A stretch of DNA of 64,000 nt from Certhia americana (taxonomy: Eukaryota; Chordata; Aves; Passeriformes; Certhiidae): NCBI GenBank assembly GCA_018697195.1, contig CM031864.1, positions 23,007,257 to 23,071,256 of the forward strand, in the 5' to 3' direction. The notes below the pieces were generated by a model. The model did not search any database and was not told the DNA's origin. It was given only the letters and a program-made list of their open reading frames with translations. The stretch's first letter is position 1. Each line of letters opens with the position of its first letter. Shown here piece after piece: positions 15,101-28,320 of this stretch. Both the position numbers and the translations under genes were made by a program.

Positions 15101-16483
15101 CCACTAGATACTCACCCATTCTGGAATCATAATGCTCATTTACAATATTTGGTGTTTCCCTAGTGATTCACTCAAAATAGCACAAAGTACAGAAACTGTT
15201 CCCTCAGATAGAAGAGTTTTCTGTTGTATGCTTGTCTTGTTACCAAACGGTTATGGAGAAAACATTAATTTTGTTTCTGAAACATTCAATATCCCTCTTC
15301 TGTTGCTTTTCTCTTTGTTTGGTTTGGTGATGTTTTTCTAAACCCCCCATATTCTCTCTGAGGTGGGAAGAGCATATTCTGTTCAAGGACTTTGACACAC
15401 GGAAGCTGCTGAGCCAGAGGAATCCCCATGTCTGCCCCTCTCCAACACACTTTATGTGAGAGCTCTCTCCCACACCTTCCATGCCTCAGCCACAGGCAGG
15501 CAGGAAGGGCTATCCCTGCTTTTCTGAGAGCTGGCAAGGAGAGGTTACGTTCACATAGAGCCCACGTCCAGCAAGGCACAAAGGTTCCCCCAACATCTGC
15601 TACTCAGACTTGTATGCTTGGGGCTAAATAGTCATGCTGATTACAATGGGCTCCAAAATCTGCTCATTTTAGGGAGAAAAAAAACCTAAAAAAGCCTAAC
15701 TACATTTACAAGAGGACTTTGCTCTCCTTCGGGTTAGATTTATATCTGTCCTGGTTGTTGTCCAGTTTACCTCTGATCTCCAGGATGCTGAGGATGAAAC
15801 TGTCCATCTGACTCTAGTTACCAAAAAAAAAAGCAATACTGATCCTACCAGGCGTCAGAGGGGAGATTACAAATGAGAGAAGGAGCCACCCCAGCTGATT
15901 GGATACACTTCTAAATCCTTTCCTTTCTGCATCCCACATTTGCTCTTTATTAAAGCAAAAAATAATAATGCACTGTTTACATAGTGCACAGGGTAGCTGT
16001 AAAATTTAATTAATCACTGTAGCTTAGCTTGCTGAGATTTTTCAATGAAAACCACTATAAAATGTAATGCTTGCTATAAAGAAAACCCCTCAAAATTGCC
16101 TGACTTCCTGCTTTGGTATTGCACCTTATGGGACCAGAGACAGGACACTACCAACAGTCCTGATTCAGCAAATTACTTGGAAGTAAGCACATACCTAAGC
16201 TAGTGGACACAGAAGTGTGCATTGATGTGGCTGACATGGGATGACTTAAATTGGTGCCCTATAGACTGGCTGCTTCTGCATTTCCTGCCTCCCTCCAAAG
16301 GAGTGTGAATTACCGACAAATCTTTCCTTTCTCACTTCCAGATTTCCAAACACAGAATCAAAGCCTGAGCCCTGTTTAATAGTACCTTACTTCATGAATA
16401 TCCCATAGGTCTGAATGAGTAGTTACTTGTGTGTTATTGTAAACAACTACATTTAGGACTACTGACCTAGGAAAAACAAGGTT

Positions 16484-16519
16484 TCCCACCCCACCCCATC
16501 CCACCCCCATCCCTCCCCA
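16484..16519. repeat. C-rich CCACC/CATCC tract
   Basis: Imperfect repeats of CCACC, CCATC and CCTCC on the plus strand, giving a G-rich run on the minus strand. Confidence 0.8.
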
Positions 16520-19032
16520 GAATTTGCCTGGGATTTGCCCCAAGGTGTAACACAAGAATGCACGTGCTGGTACAAAAGATCAATGCTGTATCTCAAGTGC
16601 ATCTTTTGTCTTCCAGGTAATTTAGTTTTATCACTCAAACATATACTCCTACAAGCTGATAACCCCCCCAGATCTCTCTCCTTCTAAATCCCACGTGCTA
16701 GAAGACAGCAAATATTCTTTTTTTTTTTTCCTAATTTACAGCCTTAAATAAAGATTAGGACACAGGGATGGGCTGAATACACAATGTTTTCTCCCCCTGC
16801 AGGTATTTTTTTCCCTGTTCCAATCTGAACAAAAAAACCTCATGGGTTAATTTTTTTAGTTACAAAGAAAGGCAGAGAAGAAGAGGGCCCTTAGTGAGGT
16901 ACAATAACATGTGCAGGATTTCTTGGATCAATTGCCAGCATTGACACTGCATCCTTCACCTAGCAGTCTGTGATGAATGGTACCCTGTAGCATTGGAGAG
17001 AGCAACAGCAGCCAGGCAGCATGGGTGACTGCGTGCCCTCCTAACTGGCTGATGAATCAGAAAACTCAAGAGAGACTCCGAGTGTGGGAGCTGGAGTGGT
17101 AAATGTTTTCATCTTTCTCTTTTATGATCTTTCCTTCCCCATTTATATAGGACATTTTAGAGATTGAGCTTTGTTATAAACTATTAGCCCAAGGCAGTGA
17201 GTTGGGGACGTGAGATCTCATGGAAAGACAGAGCACAAGAAAGTGTGAACAACTGGAACTACATGTGGTATTAGTGGTTTGTTGTTGGAGGAATTTCTGT
17301 TTGGATTGTAGTTCAGACAGTTGCCTTGATGTACTGGAATGAAAATCAGCACCCAATGTGCCTAGAGACAAACCACAGAACTGTCAAAAAATACTTGCCT
17401 TTTTATCTCCCAGAATCTTGAATTCAAAATGAAAAGTCCCCATTCACCCACAGCACAAGAAAACACAGCTCAGCACTCACAGCACTGGGCAGTACTAAAG
17501 GAAACAGGAAAAAACAACTCCCCCCCAAGAGCAGCAACATGAGACATCAGTGTATCCGACTGCCTACATTGCTCTGGCACACTCTGTGGCCTGGAGAGCC
17601 TAATTTCAAGCAATCCCACCTCTGGTAATGGCCAAGAGCCAGGAAAACACCCACTCAGATTGACCAGATTTCAATTTAGAATTCAGTTTTTGTTCTGCAT
17701 TTTCTTCCACACAGCAGAGAGAATATGGTATTTGGTAAGTATATCATGACCCATATGTGAGCAAGGTTTTAACCTGTGCATGACCATTTTCTTCATCTGT
17801 GTTGCAGATTCAGCTCAGTCTGGTGTAAACTCTCTGTTCCCCAGAGCCACAGTTCCACCCAGGCCAAGGGTATGGGCTGGTGCTTGCACACCAGGCTGAG
17901 CTGGAAGCAACACTCTCTGTTTGTCAGGTACTTAAAACACCCAGCTCCAGCAGAGCTTGTGCATGGAGGTTGTGCAATGGCTTCCCAGAAAACAAAAAAA
18001 AAAAACCCACACAGGTGCTCATTTAAATAGCTGTAAGCCCCCAATGAGCGCCAGGAATTTCTTTGGCCTCTTAACTAACTCCAGCTCTTAACTACCAAGA
18101 TGAGAGAGTGGGCACAGTGAAAACAATACCTTCTGTGGCACTGTGTGCTTGGATGGCCACACAAGAGGCTCCTAGAGAACACATTCACAAAAATCTACAT
18201 GGAGAGTCCATAGAGAGAAAGGAATATCTGGGGACACCCCAAGAACATTTTACTTCTCTGATGGTATGGCAATCTTATTCAAATGTTTTAATTTAACTGA
18301 AAATTAGTAGTGACACAATGCTACGAGGTAAAATATTTCCTTAGGTTTGCTACTACATCAAGGTGGGAATTACTGTGGAACTGAGCTCATTCCATGGGCA
18401 CATTACAGAACTGTGTTAGATGGCTGATAAGTCTTACTGGAGCTCTAGAACTGACCAAAATTAAAAATACTGTCTATAGATGGTTAAAATAGCCCTTTTT
18501 GTTCCTCTAATTGTGAGAAAATTAGCTGGGAGGTTTTCTTCCTGCCACATAAATGGTTTGTTTTCCACTTGAGGTAAAACAAACTGCCTGCTGGGAGAGC
18601 TCTGCAATGGAAATGGCTGAGGAACAGAATTCCCATGTGTGAGGAATGGAGGGCTTTAACCAAAGGGAATTGTTGTTTCCTTATTATGTTTCCTTATTAA
18701 TCAGTTTACAAAATATGAGGCCATAAAATAAAAGGGGAGTTCCCCTTGTTAAATATTTACCATTAAATCTTTGCAGGACTCCAACCATAATCCAGAGAAC
18801 AAGAGAAATCAAGTCATTTGTGTCCTGCTCCATGGTGTACACGATGCCTGCAGGACGGGACCAAAATCTTCACCCTGAAGCAGCTCTAAGGATGGAGCTG
18901 TCTTCTCCCTCCGAGTATATCTTTGATGGGTATAGTTTCCTCTCCTCTTTTGCTTTCCTTCATTATTAAATTGCTTCATAGGAAAACTTGAGATCTGTGG
19001 ACAAAACTTTTAATGATGGGAAACTGAATGAA

Positions 19033-19170
19033 CCAAGGCCAGGTTGGATGGGGCTTTGAGCAGCCTGGTCTAGAGGAAGGTGGAAGGTGTCCCTGCCCAT
19101 GGCAGAGGCACTGGAACCAAATGATCTTTAAGATCCCTTCCAATACAAATCTTTCCACAATTCTGTGAAT
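19033..19170 (+). mobile_element. CR1 LINE 3'-end fragment
   Basis: This is the clearest CR1 copy. CCAAGGCCAGGTTGGATGGG is followed by TTTGAGCAGCCTGGTCTAG, GTGTCCCTGCCCATGGCAG, ATGATCTTTAAGATCCCTTC and a terminal ACAATTCTGTGAAT. It is 5'-truncated with no trace of the reverse transcriptase. Confidence 0.9.
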
Positions 19171-22100
19171 GTTCACATTTAAATATAGAATTTGATTTTC
19201 AACAGCAAAAGCTACAATTTATTAATTTACTAATGTAGCTTTGTTTTCTAATAAATTTTTTTTTGCAATGCTTTTTAGTTTGGTTTTGGAATATTTTTAG
19301 ACCATATTTTGTCTGTCCTTGCTTATGGGAGGGGGAAATTTTGAGTCAACTAAACAAAAGAAACTCCCAGGTCTTTCAAGCAGATGAAATTGAACATGCA
19401 TGTTCTATTGGCGTAAAAAAAAAAAAAAAACAAACCCAAAAATAAAACTAAGCAAGCCACAAAACCACAAGGAAAACCACCATTTTTCACACTTAGGTAG
19501 AAAGGAATTTGAAAAATTGTAATAGTAAATCCCTAGGCAATGGAACAATCCCCAGGGTTGTCAGCAACTTAGGAGTCATTTAGTGATGAACTCTTGAGTG
19601 AGATGATTCTACATTAGAGATTATTTGACTGCATGGTTAAAAAAATCATACTTTATGAGTCCAAGAGGATTAATGACATACCTTTCTATTCTACATCAAC
19701 AGGAAAAAATAAACGGAAAAGTCTTCCCTGGTCAACCACACCCATCAGAACATTTTCCCACCACCTTCCTAACACTCAAACAAAGAATCCATTGTCCAAC
19801 TGTGTTCTTCCAGCAGAGCAGCAACAAGGAGAAGGAATGAAGACATCGGTGAAGACAACAGAGGACAACTGCAACATCCAGTGGCTTGGCCTGACAAATT
19901 GCAGGTCAGGCTGCCTTCAACAAGTCAATATTCTGACTGGTGTAGGTCACTCTAAGTAAAGGTCATGTTTTGTTTATTTCTACTGGAAGAAGTGTCTGCA
20001 GAGGCCAATGGAAGAACCCAGCAAGAGTGACAAATGTTTTGCTTACAGCTGCAAGTTGCTCTGGCAACCATGGGATGGGTATTCCAGGAATGCTTGCACT
20101 TAACAAAGCCTAAACTTGTCTGGATTATATTGAAGTTCCTTATAGTTCAGGCACACCTCATATGTAAATAGTCTATGTCACTTTTAATAAAAACGCAAGA
20201 AAAACTTATTCTCCAAACAAGGCCAAATAAGGTTGCCAGAATTACTTCAGACAGGAAAATCAAACTTTCCTATTGTTCCAGTAGATAATAAAATTCTATG
20301 GCCTTTGGCCCTCAAAGTCTGGTCCCTAAAGTAAGTCACAGAGCTGCAGCATTAGGATGATGAAAATAGCTGTCAATGGCTGCGTCCAGAAGTGTCCCAA
20401 CAGCCACAAGACACAAAAAGTCCTGAGTTCACAATATAACATGAGCTTAAGAATCAGTGCAGGATGTGACCCATCTCCTCTAACCTGACTTTTTTCTGGT
20501 GGTATCCCACCTACTGCTTCAATCTGGGAGCTGGGTGAAGGCCATGTCTCCACTAACTAAGAAGAAGGCACCACAAGGAAAGAAGAGGTGAAAACATCCT
20601 CATTGACCTTGTGGATCTCTGTTACTGTGATACAAATCCTGGAGAGACTAGGGTCAAAACACACCACTGAAAAAACATAAATATTCAGCCTTGAACTTTA
20701 GCCATGAAAACCACATTTTCACCTGCAGCTCTCTACAATTTCAGGCCAGAGGAGACTGGCTTTGCCATTTGAATGGAGTGGACAAAATTTCATATTAAGC
20801 AAACCTCTTACGCAAAACAACCAATTGTCCTCCTGGCCTAGAGACTCAACACTGTGCACGTGGAAAATGCAATAATGGCACCATTAAAGAGCCTCAAAGG
20901 CTAATTATTCCAAAGCAAAGATGAGGCAGAGTGAAAAATGAGTACTCGCTATACATACTTTAACAAGCAAAATATATCAGACTTGGCCAGGTCAGTCCTG
21001 AATCTTTTAGAATCACTTGGAACTTGATTTTGTCTGCTGTATGTCAATAAGATCAAACCTCCAGAGTTAACCTCTCAATTTGCATGGCAATGAAACACAG
21101 GAGAAGTCATACATTCATCAATATAGTTTCGAAAAGATGATATAATAGAGAAATATTCACTGTTGAAAGGAAAACAGAAGGACTAAATAAAAGGACTCCA
21201 CCTGCTTTTAATTTGAACCCGCAACACAAGGGAGAAGTTAAAACTCAAATAGGTACATACCTTCCTTTGAAAAGCTAGATCTGTGCCTGAACAAAAGAAA
21301 GAGGCTTTTCACTTACCTCCTGTGGTATCAAAGAGCCCATTAAAAACCAATAAAATATTATGAAGCTTTTTCCCTTTGTGAAAAAGTGCAATTAATATCC
21401 TTCAGCAGATGATTATTGATTTTTATAAAGCAATTTACAGGCTTCTAAAGTCATGATTATTCAACCCTCTGGGGGTCAGAAAGGAAGAGTTTTCAGAAGT
21501 AGGAATCGTGTTCTCATTTCCACATCAGCACAGCCAGAATTTACAGACTTCTGGGGTTTTTTTCTTTTTTTTTTTGCTTTTTTTCTTTTGCCCCCAGGAT
21601 ATTTTTGTTGTTGTTGATGTTGCAGTGCTCCAGCACAGGATTAACCCTTTTATTCTCTCCCACCTGAGACAGATTTCTTTCGTGATCTGTTCTTGAAGTA
21701 TATTGCCTGTCAGATATTTATCCGCTGCTCACGGCTGGTGGGTTGGATGCTCAGCAGAGTAGACTCTGTGTCAGAAAACCAGCAGCTGCTCATATATCAC
21801 AGTGGTCATTAGCAGAGGATCATTCTGGACCTTTGCCCACAGCACCTTGCTATGGCAAGAGAAAGGCTATAAAACCCTAGGCCCTGTCAGCTGTTGTCAT
21901 TTAGGTGAGAATTTATCAGGTCTCAGAGTGCCCTCTGACTGGATTATTATGAATAATGAATGAAGCTTTATGCCACACTGAGGCATTAATAAGACTGGGA
22001 TGACTGGGAGAAATTCAGTGCAACATCATAGCAGTAACTTTCTGCGAGCGAGTACACAGCTGGTGGGCTCCCTGGATTCAGCCTGTGTTAGACACTGCCC

Positions 22101-22865
22101 CTGAAATGAGGAGCTCATTTAATTATTGAGCAAGGAGCACAATGCTTTTGGTTTAGCCTATGGGTGGTATTACTGACCTGCTCACAGAAAGCTTGCAACA
22201 AAAGCCTTTCTACCCTCTAACCAAACTCATTTTCTGCTCTTAAGAAGCTGGATCACTGAGCCCTCCCCGAAATAGAAACAGTGAGTCTTAATCTTCATAT
22301 TTACTATTAATCCAGTTTTTTAAAAAAAGGTTATGTAAGAGCAACCAGCTAACAATAACTCCTAAAATCTCCTCACACAGAAGTCATTTAACCTGTTGGT
22401 GTTCGCTCTGGGGATATTAGCCAGGATGACCAATTTTCTTCCTTGTTTTTTCCTCAGTTCATTCAATATGTATCCCTACGGCACACAAATGAGAAACAGG
22501 GAAGGAAGGAGACAAAAAGGCAGCCACTGACCTAACTTGGAGAGAAAAAAAAGCAACAACAACAAAAAAGCAGATGCACAGCAGAGCCTATTGGCAATAA
22601 TCTACCCCCTGGTGTGGCAGTTCCAGCTGCATTCCAGAGGAATGAGCCCACGAAGCTGACAAGCACTTGAGGCTGTCATTTATCTTGGTACCAGCTCCAC
22701 TAGGAAAACTGTTTTATAGGGCTGGACCCACTTTTACAGACTCTTTAATACCTTAGGTGCATAATATTGTCAAAACCTTAGGCTCCCAGTATATGTCATA
22801 TTGCTGTGCTCTCTGCAAAAATAAGAACTGCATGGCCTCTTTTAGATAAACATGTTATCTAAACT

Positions 22866-22880
22866 TCCCCCCCCCCCCCC
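22866..22880. repeat. Homopolymer C15
   Basis: Fifteen consecutive C bases, G15 on the minus strand. Such runs are rare compared with A/T runs and are prone to length errors in sequencing. Confidence 0.95.
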
Positions 22881-24524
22881 TTTAATTTGGCATGCAGTCT
22901 CCAGGAAATCCTCGATAATATTAGGCCAGATCTTCATTCTTCCAAATGGCCCTAAATTAGGAGGCAGGGAAGGAGGAGCCAGTTTGAAGACCACCAGCTG
23001 GTCAGACAGAAATGTGTCATTCAGGAGGAATATTTCAGCTCATTCCTCACACGTGGGCAGTGCTAGGACTTGACCTAACTCTCACATCAGCCTCTCCTTT
23101 AACTGTTTTTACAGCAGAGCCACCGATGCACAGACAGAATATGAACAGAGAGAAACTTTATCTTTTTCAAAGGGAAAATGCCTTTTTGGCAGGGGCTGGA
23201 CATAGGAAATGCCCATTTGGAAAGGTTCAGTTTCCATCTTGCTCACTCAGTGGCAACTGGAGAGCAGGAGAGCCACAAGGAATGGCAGATTAGGGACTGA
23301 CATGGACCATGGGCAGCTCTGAGAGCCAGCCCCTGCCAGCAGGGACAGCCCTGGGCACACAGCCCAACCAGAACTTTGACAACACATCAGACAAGTTTAA
23401 GTAGCTTTTCTCCAAAATATTATCGACTTGGGTACAATAGTAACGCTACAATAATAATGCTAACAAGTTTTAAAACATACTCATACTATAGCAACTTTCA
23501 AAGCAAATACTAGAAACATTAAAAGGCCTTAACTTGTCCCAGCTCAGTTCCTGCTCTTTGATCCTAACTGCTTTGACCTCACTAACTCTCAGGTAGAACC
23601 CATTTTCAAGTACAATGTTCAAGATTTTGTTATTTAAGAAAAATCTGACCAGGAAAAAGAGGAAAATACCCTCACATACAATTTTTTGGAACAATACATT
23701 TCTTACGAAAACAAATTTCATTGTAATAAAGGAAGTCCAGTTGAGTCTCTGTTTTGTAGTGGCAGTAGGGCCCCTTTCCCACACTTTTACTACTTTTTGA
23801 GAAAAGCAAATTGTAAAAAGATGACAGTCCCTTAATTGTTCTATTACATAGAAATAATGTAAAATTTTCATTATTTCAGTGATAATTGAAAGAAAACTTT
23901 AATTAAAAGAAAACTTGGTGTAATCTGGAACTCTGAACCCTCACTGTACAACTACTGAAATAGCAAGATTCCTATCGATTTTTCATTCTAATGGATTTGA
24001 AATATTTAACATTACTGTCACTCACTGTATATTTTTTTTTATAATATCTTCATTATTTTATGGCTTTCATCTAGAATGCCTCATATTTGCATCCTGCCAC
24101 TTTTGTTACGTATAGGGAATTTAAAGATGACAGTACAGTCATGTATGGTTTTTTAACTTGTGGATCTTTTCATTCATCAGTCTTTCTCACAATGAATCAA
24201 GAATGTAAATAGTCTATGCTTGATTCACACTGGTGAAAAAGCTTTGAAAAGCTGTTTGGAAAGCTAGGAAACAGAAAACTGAGTTTTCTTTTTTGTTTTG
24301 TTTTGTTTAATAATCTTTATGTCTCCGGGTGGCTTCCATCTCAGTAAGAGATTTTTTTGTATGTTCAATAGCATTTCTTCTGTAAGGACCTCCTGTTTTG
24401 TTAAAAACAGAATCAGTCCTGTTTTGGAGGGGCTAGCAGCATGAATGGGAGTAAAAAGCAGACTCCCACAATTAATTGAAGGATCATGGCCACAGGCTTG
24501 GCTTTTTGGTTGTTTTTTAGGGTC

Positions 24525-24555
24525 CTTTTTGTTTTTTGTTTTTTGTTTTTGTCTT
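24525..24555. repeat. T-rich (TTTTTTG)n-like microsatellite
   Basis: Runs of five to six T separated by single G over about 30 bases. Confidence 0.85.
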
Positions 24556-25814
24556 TTGAGGGCTTTGTGTAGTTTGGGGATTCTTTCCTTAAAACAAAGG
24601 AATCTATGGGGATCTGGATAACAACAGGAACTGGGTGTTCACCTCACCTGGATTTTCTGAGTGTGTCTCAGGCTAAGCCTCATTGTGCTGTTCATGGTAA
24701 ATAGCTTCTTATTTCAGTCTGTTGAGGGTTTTCCCCTTCTTCCCCATGGCTGCCTTCTCTGATGGAGCTTCCCTGTGTGGAGTTTGGGGACAGCAGGTGT
24801 TGCTTAGCCCATTTCAGGCACAATATCCAGGCCCCCCTTTCCCATGAGAGAAGTGCCTAACCAGTCCACAGTGGTGGACCACAGTCTCTGCCTCCTGGTG
24901 CTCCCTCTGTGCAGAGAACAAGGAGCTAACACAGCATCCCTGACACCCTCCTCCCACTGCACCTCCTTCTGCCTCCCTTGGCTCACGATCCATTCACATT
25001 TCCTCACACTTCATTTGTACTCTATTTCCACTAAAATGTTTAGAGGGCAGGCCTGCAAAGCCCTGGGCTCTTGCAGTGCCTGCCCAGCACAAGGACTGAT
25101 TTGCAGGGAGGGCATGGCAGCCTCCTTGCTGAGGGGACAGGTAGTGGCTGGGGTGCCAACAGCACATTCTGCTTTTCTGAGATTCTTAAAAGACAAACAG
25201 AAAAGCATTTGCTTAAAGCATATTTATAAATGGGGTTACATACCCTTAAAAGACATCATCTTTTCAACAGCAGAATAGAGGCAGGAGAAACCTGCCCAGT
25301 CTTGGCAGACTGAATCCTCCCCATCTCAGAAGAAAAATCACAAGTGGCAAACATGTTTGTAGAACTTGCAAGAAGTTAATTTTAGTTTCTTTTGTGATTT
25401 TTAAATAGCCATTTGGAATTACAGATGTCTTGCTCCAATGTAACATTGCCAGTGACAGCTAAAATGCAAGAAACTAATGAAACATAACTACACTTCTTTT
25501 TTTGACTTCTTTCCTTTTTAAAGTCCCTGCACCATGGCAGCAGTGCAGTTACTACCAAGCAGTTGTAATGTTTCAAGCTGTTCTCATGTTTAACAAATGA
25601 TTACCATAATTCACTGGAAAGTGATGTTCAGAGGCAAACCATCCCCTCCTCTCCTCCCTGGGGGTCTCAATGTCCAGGACTTACACAAGGCAAAACAGTG
25701 ATTCTTGAGGAAAGAAGGGAGAAAAAGAAATCTGTTATTTGAAAATAATGGCAAAAAATGCAGCCTTAGAAGCTGTGAAACAATTTGTGAATTCAGCTGC
25801 ATTTTGACAACTGA

Positions 25815-25862
25815 AAACAACTAAACACATACATAAATATATAAACAACTAAACACATACAT
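25815..25862. repeat. Short tandem duplication, period 28
   Basis: AAACAACTAAACACATACAT occurs at 25815-25834 and again, identical, at 25843-25862, with an AAATATAT spacer between. Identity over 20 bases suggests recent slippage. Confidence 0.95.
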
Positions 25863-26356
25863 TTAAATTTGCCTCCTCTGAGCAATGTTGAATTTCTACT
25901 TGGCAACTCTTCCACCTTTTTTCTAGCGTGCCATTATAATGGAAAAAATATCTTGGGGGAAAAAACCCCACCCTCTCAGCAGAAAACCCGCAGCTCAGAT
26001 GCCATGCTCATGCTAGAGTGTCCCATAAAATATCATCCCTTTTCATTCCTTTGAGCCACCCAAGATTTTTGAGTGTGTCTGAGCACCAGAAACAGCCTGT
26101 ATGTCCACACAAGCACCAGCCCTTTGGAAGGAAGGATCCACTCATGAAACTGTGAGAGCCAGGAAACAAACCTTCCCCTCAGTCCCCATCCCTCCTCACA
26201 AATCATCTGGTACCTTGTGGCAGAGGTGCTGCAGCTCCTGGCTCTCCCCAGGCTGGTTTCTGCTGTCAGTGGTGTTCTGCATTGTTCCATGGGAGCTCCA
26301 TTGGTCTCCTTCCCTAATTTAGGCCAAAAGAAGTAATAGAGATGAGTCCAGCAGAG

Positions 26357-26535
26357 TTTCACAGATTACAGAGGCACAGAATGGGCCCCGTTGGAAGGGA
26401 GCACAGTGGGTCACCTGGGCCCATCTCCTGTCCAAGTAGGATCATCCCAGAGCACATTGCACAGTTTTGCAGCCAGACAGTTCTGGATTATCTCTCTGTT
26501 GTTGGACACAGACTCCAGCACTTGCTTTGAATGAA
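26357..26535 (-). mobile_element. CR1 LINE 3'-end fragment, inverted
   Basis: The plus strand shows the reverse complement of a CR1 3' end: TTCACAGATTACAGAGGCAC, then TTGGAAGGGA. CCCATCTCCTGTCCAAGTAGG and GAGCACATTGCACAG follow. The opposite orientation to the other copies shows independent insertion. Confidence 0.75.
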
Positions 26536-27917
26536 ATCCACAGGCAGCCACACTCATTTTAAAATGGGACTCTGCATGCAGGGAAATAACACTTTGTGTT
26601 TTAATTTTTGGGGTGCATAATCTAGGAACACTGTTATTCCCACCTTTTGATTGCAGTTGAGTTAATGGACACATGTAAGAACACAAATACAGCCTAACTA
26701 GCTTTATTTTATTATCAGCAATAATGAGTAGCAACTCATTAATTTTAAAAAGTTGAGGTATACACTGTAAAGTTAATGAGGACCCAGAGTCAATTAAAAT
26801 AACAACAATTAGGCCATTTTATTGATTTTTCAGCTATCTTTTTTTCTGTAGCAATTTTGTAGCACATACCACAGATCATCTGTGTGGTATATTTCAATGC
26901 AGATGATCATTTCCACTTAAAAACTGTTCTATTTTGTTTTATTATGACTGAATAAGACATGCTGCTATAAAAATTCTGGTTTACTATTATATATCTAAAC
27001 TATGCCATTTATATGAATTTGTAAAGCTTTAAACCATTTTTCAAGCTTAAAATTTCTTAAAAGTTGGATTAGGAGAGTCTGGGATAGGTGGAAGAAGAGA
27101 ATAGTCTTTCCCACCCCATATTTTGTATGTGTTAATTCAAGGTTCTCTTCTGGAGAAGAACTTTTTTTTCTTTAAATTTATTTCCAACTACTTTTGTTTT
27201 CCTTGAGGGATCTTTGAAACACTATATTGCTACTTTTCATGTTTTTTATTTGCCCTCTGGAACAATAAAGGCTCAAAGGTTCATAAATATGCATTCTGTA
27301 AATGTATTATGCTGACAAAGTGTTGCTCAGATAGCTGCTTTTGCCTTTAGGGAATGAATAAGTTTACAGCATGCTTAAAAAACAGTGTAAGAGGAGAGAG
27401 AGAGAGGGAGAGCTGTGTCAGCGTGTGGGCTGAAAGTGGAACAAAAGAGTTATCCTGAATGCACAGAAAAGAGAAAATAAAGTTAGGTAAGACACCACAG
27501 CTAGCACCTTGCAAGTAGCAGGGTGGGGATTTGAGGGTGCTACTCATTAGTGATGTGCTTGAGAGGGCATCATACCTTGTTTTCCAGGCAGGCTGCATAG
27601 ACAAGAGTTCATAAATCCAACTTTTTCTGCTAATTTTGGCACATGAATCAGGGTAACTCCTTTGTTCTTCCCAAAACACTCATTTCCTGGCAGAGTCCTT
27701 GTCCTGGTTCATTCTCACCCAGGCAGACACAGATCTGCTTCAGGCATCTCTGCCTCGCTGGAAGCTCAGGGATGGTGCTTGTCTACACGGACACTTTTGG
27801 CAAGAAGAAAACATTTAGCAATTAGAAATACCATTTAAATACATACCTCCAAACTGGCTTATTGATGTTGATGTGACAGAAGGCTTTGACAGCTAAGACT
27901 CCAGAACTGGGTTTGCA
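26536..27917. other. Intergenic AT-rich DNA
   Basis: No gene recognised. A short GA microsatellite lies at 27391-27411. Confidence 0.5.
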
Positions 27918-28320
27918 CAGAAAAGCTTTGGTAGCGGGGGCGACAGGTGGCTCCTGTGAGAAGCTGCTGGAAGCCTCCCCCAAGTCTGATGGAGCCAACA
28001 CCAGTCAGCTCCAGGCTGCTGGCCAAGGCTGAGCCCAGCAGCAGTGGTGGTGGCATATTTGGGATAACGCATTTAGGGGACGGGCAGGAACTGCACAACA
28101 GGAACTTCAGCCAAAGAGAGAAGAGAGAATAAGAGAAAGCAGCAGCTCTGCATACACCAAGGTCAGTGAGGAGGAAGGGGCAGCAGCTGCTCCAGTAGGT
28201 ACTCCAGGTGCCAGAGCAGAGGTTCCCCTGCAGCCCAAGGTGCAGCCCATGGTGAGGCAGCTGTGCTCCTGCAGACCAGGGAGGTCCAGGGGGGTGGAGA
28301 TCCACCAATAAACCTGGAGA
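27918..28320 (+). mobile_element. Avian dispersed repeat (LTR-like or CR1 5'-region)
   Basis: The sequence contains blocks I recognise as recurring in bird genomes: AAGCTTTGGTAGCGGGGGCG, then GAGAAGCTGCTGGAAGCCTC. CTGCTGGCCAAGGCTGAGCC, a GGGATAACGCATTTAGG box, ACACCAAGGTCAGTGAGGAG and TTCCCCTGCAGCCCAAGG follow. I am not sure of the family; the ATATTTGGGATAAC area could be a TATA-like promoter of an LTR, or the block could belong to a CR1 5' region. It has no intact coding capacity. A 194-codon antisense open frame across it is a by-product. Confidence 0.5.

Larger units (their letters stand above)
3646..19032. other. Intergenic DNA with simple repeats only
   Basis: About 15 kb without a supported gene. 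The region 4650-6110 is especially AT-rich and ends in an A-rich tract. A small GC-rich, CpG-bearing patch lies at 9530-9650. A C-rich tract is at 16484-16519. The open frames are short and lack domain signatures. Confidence 0.5.
19171..26356. other. Intergenic DNA with simple repeats
   Basis: About 7 kb without a recognised gene. It contains a T-rich tract near 21555-21590, a C15 run at 22866-22880, T6G-type repeats at 24525-24555 and a 28-base-period duplication near 25.8 kb. Confidence 0.5.
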
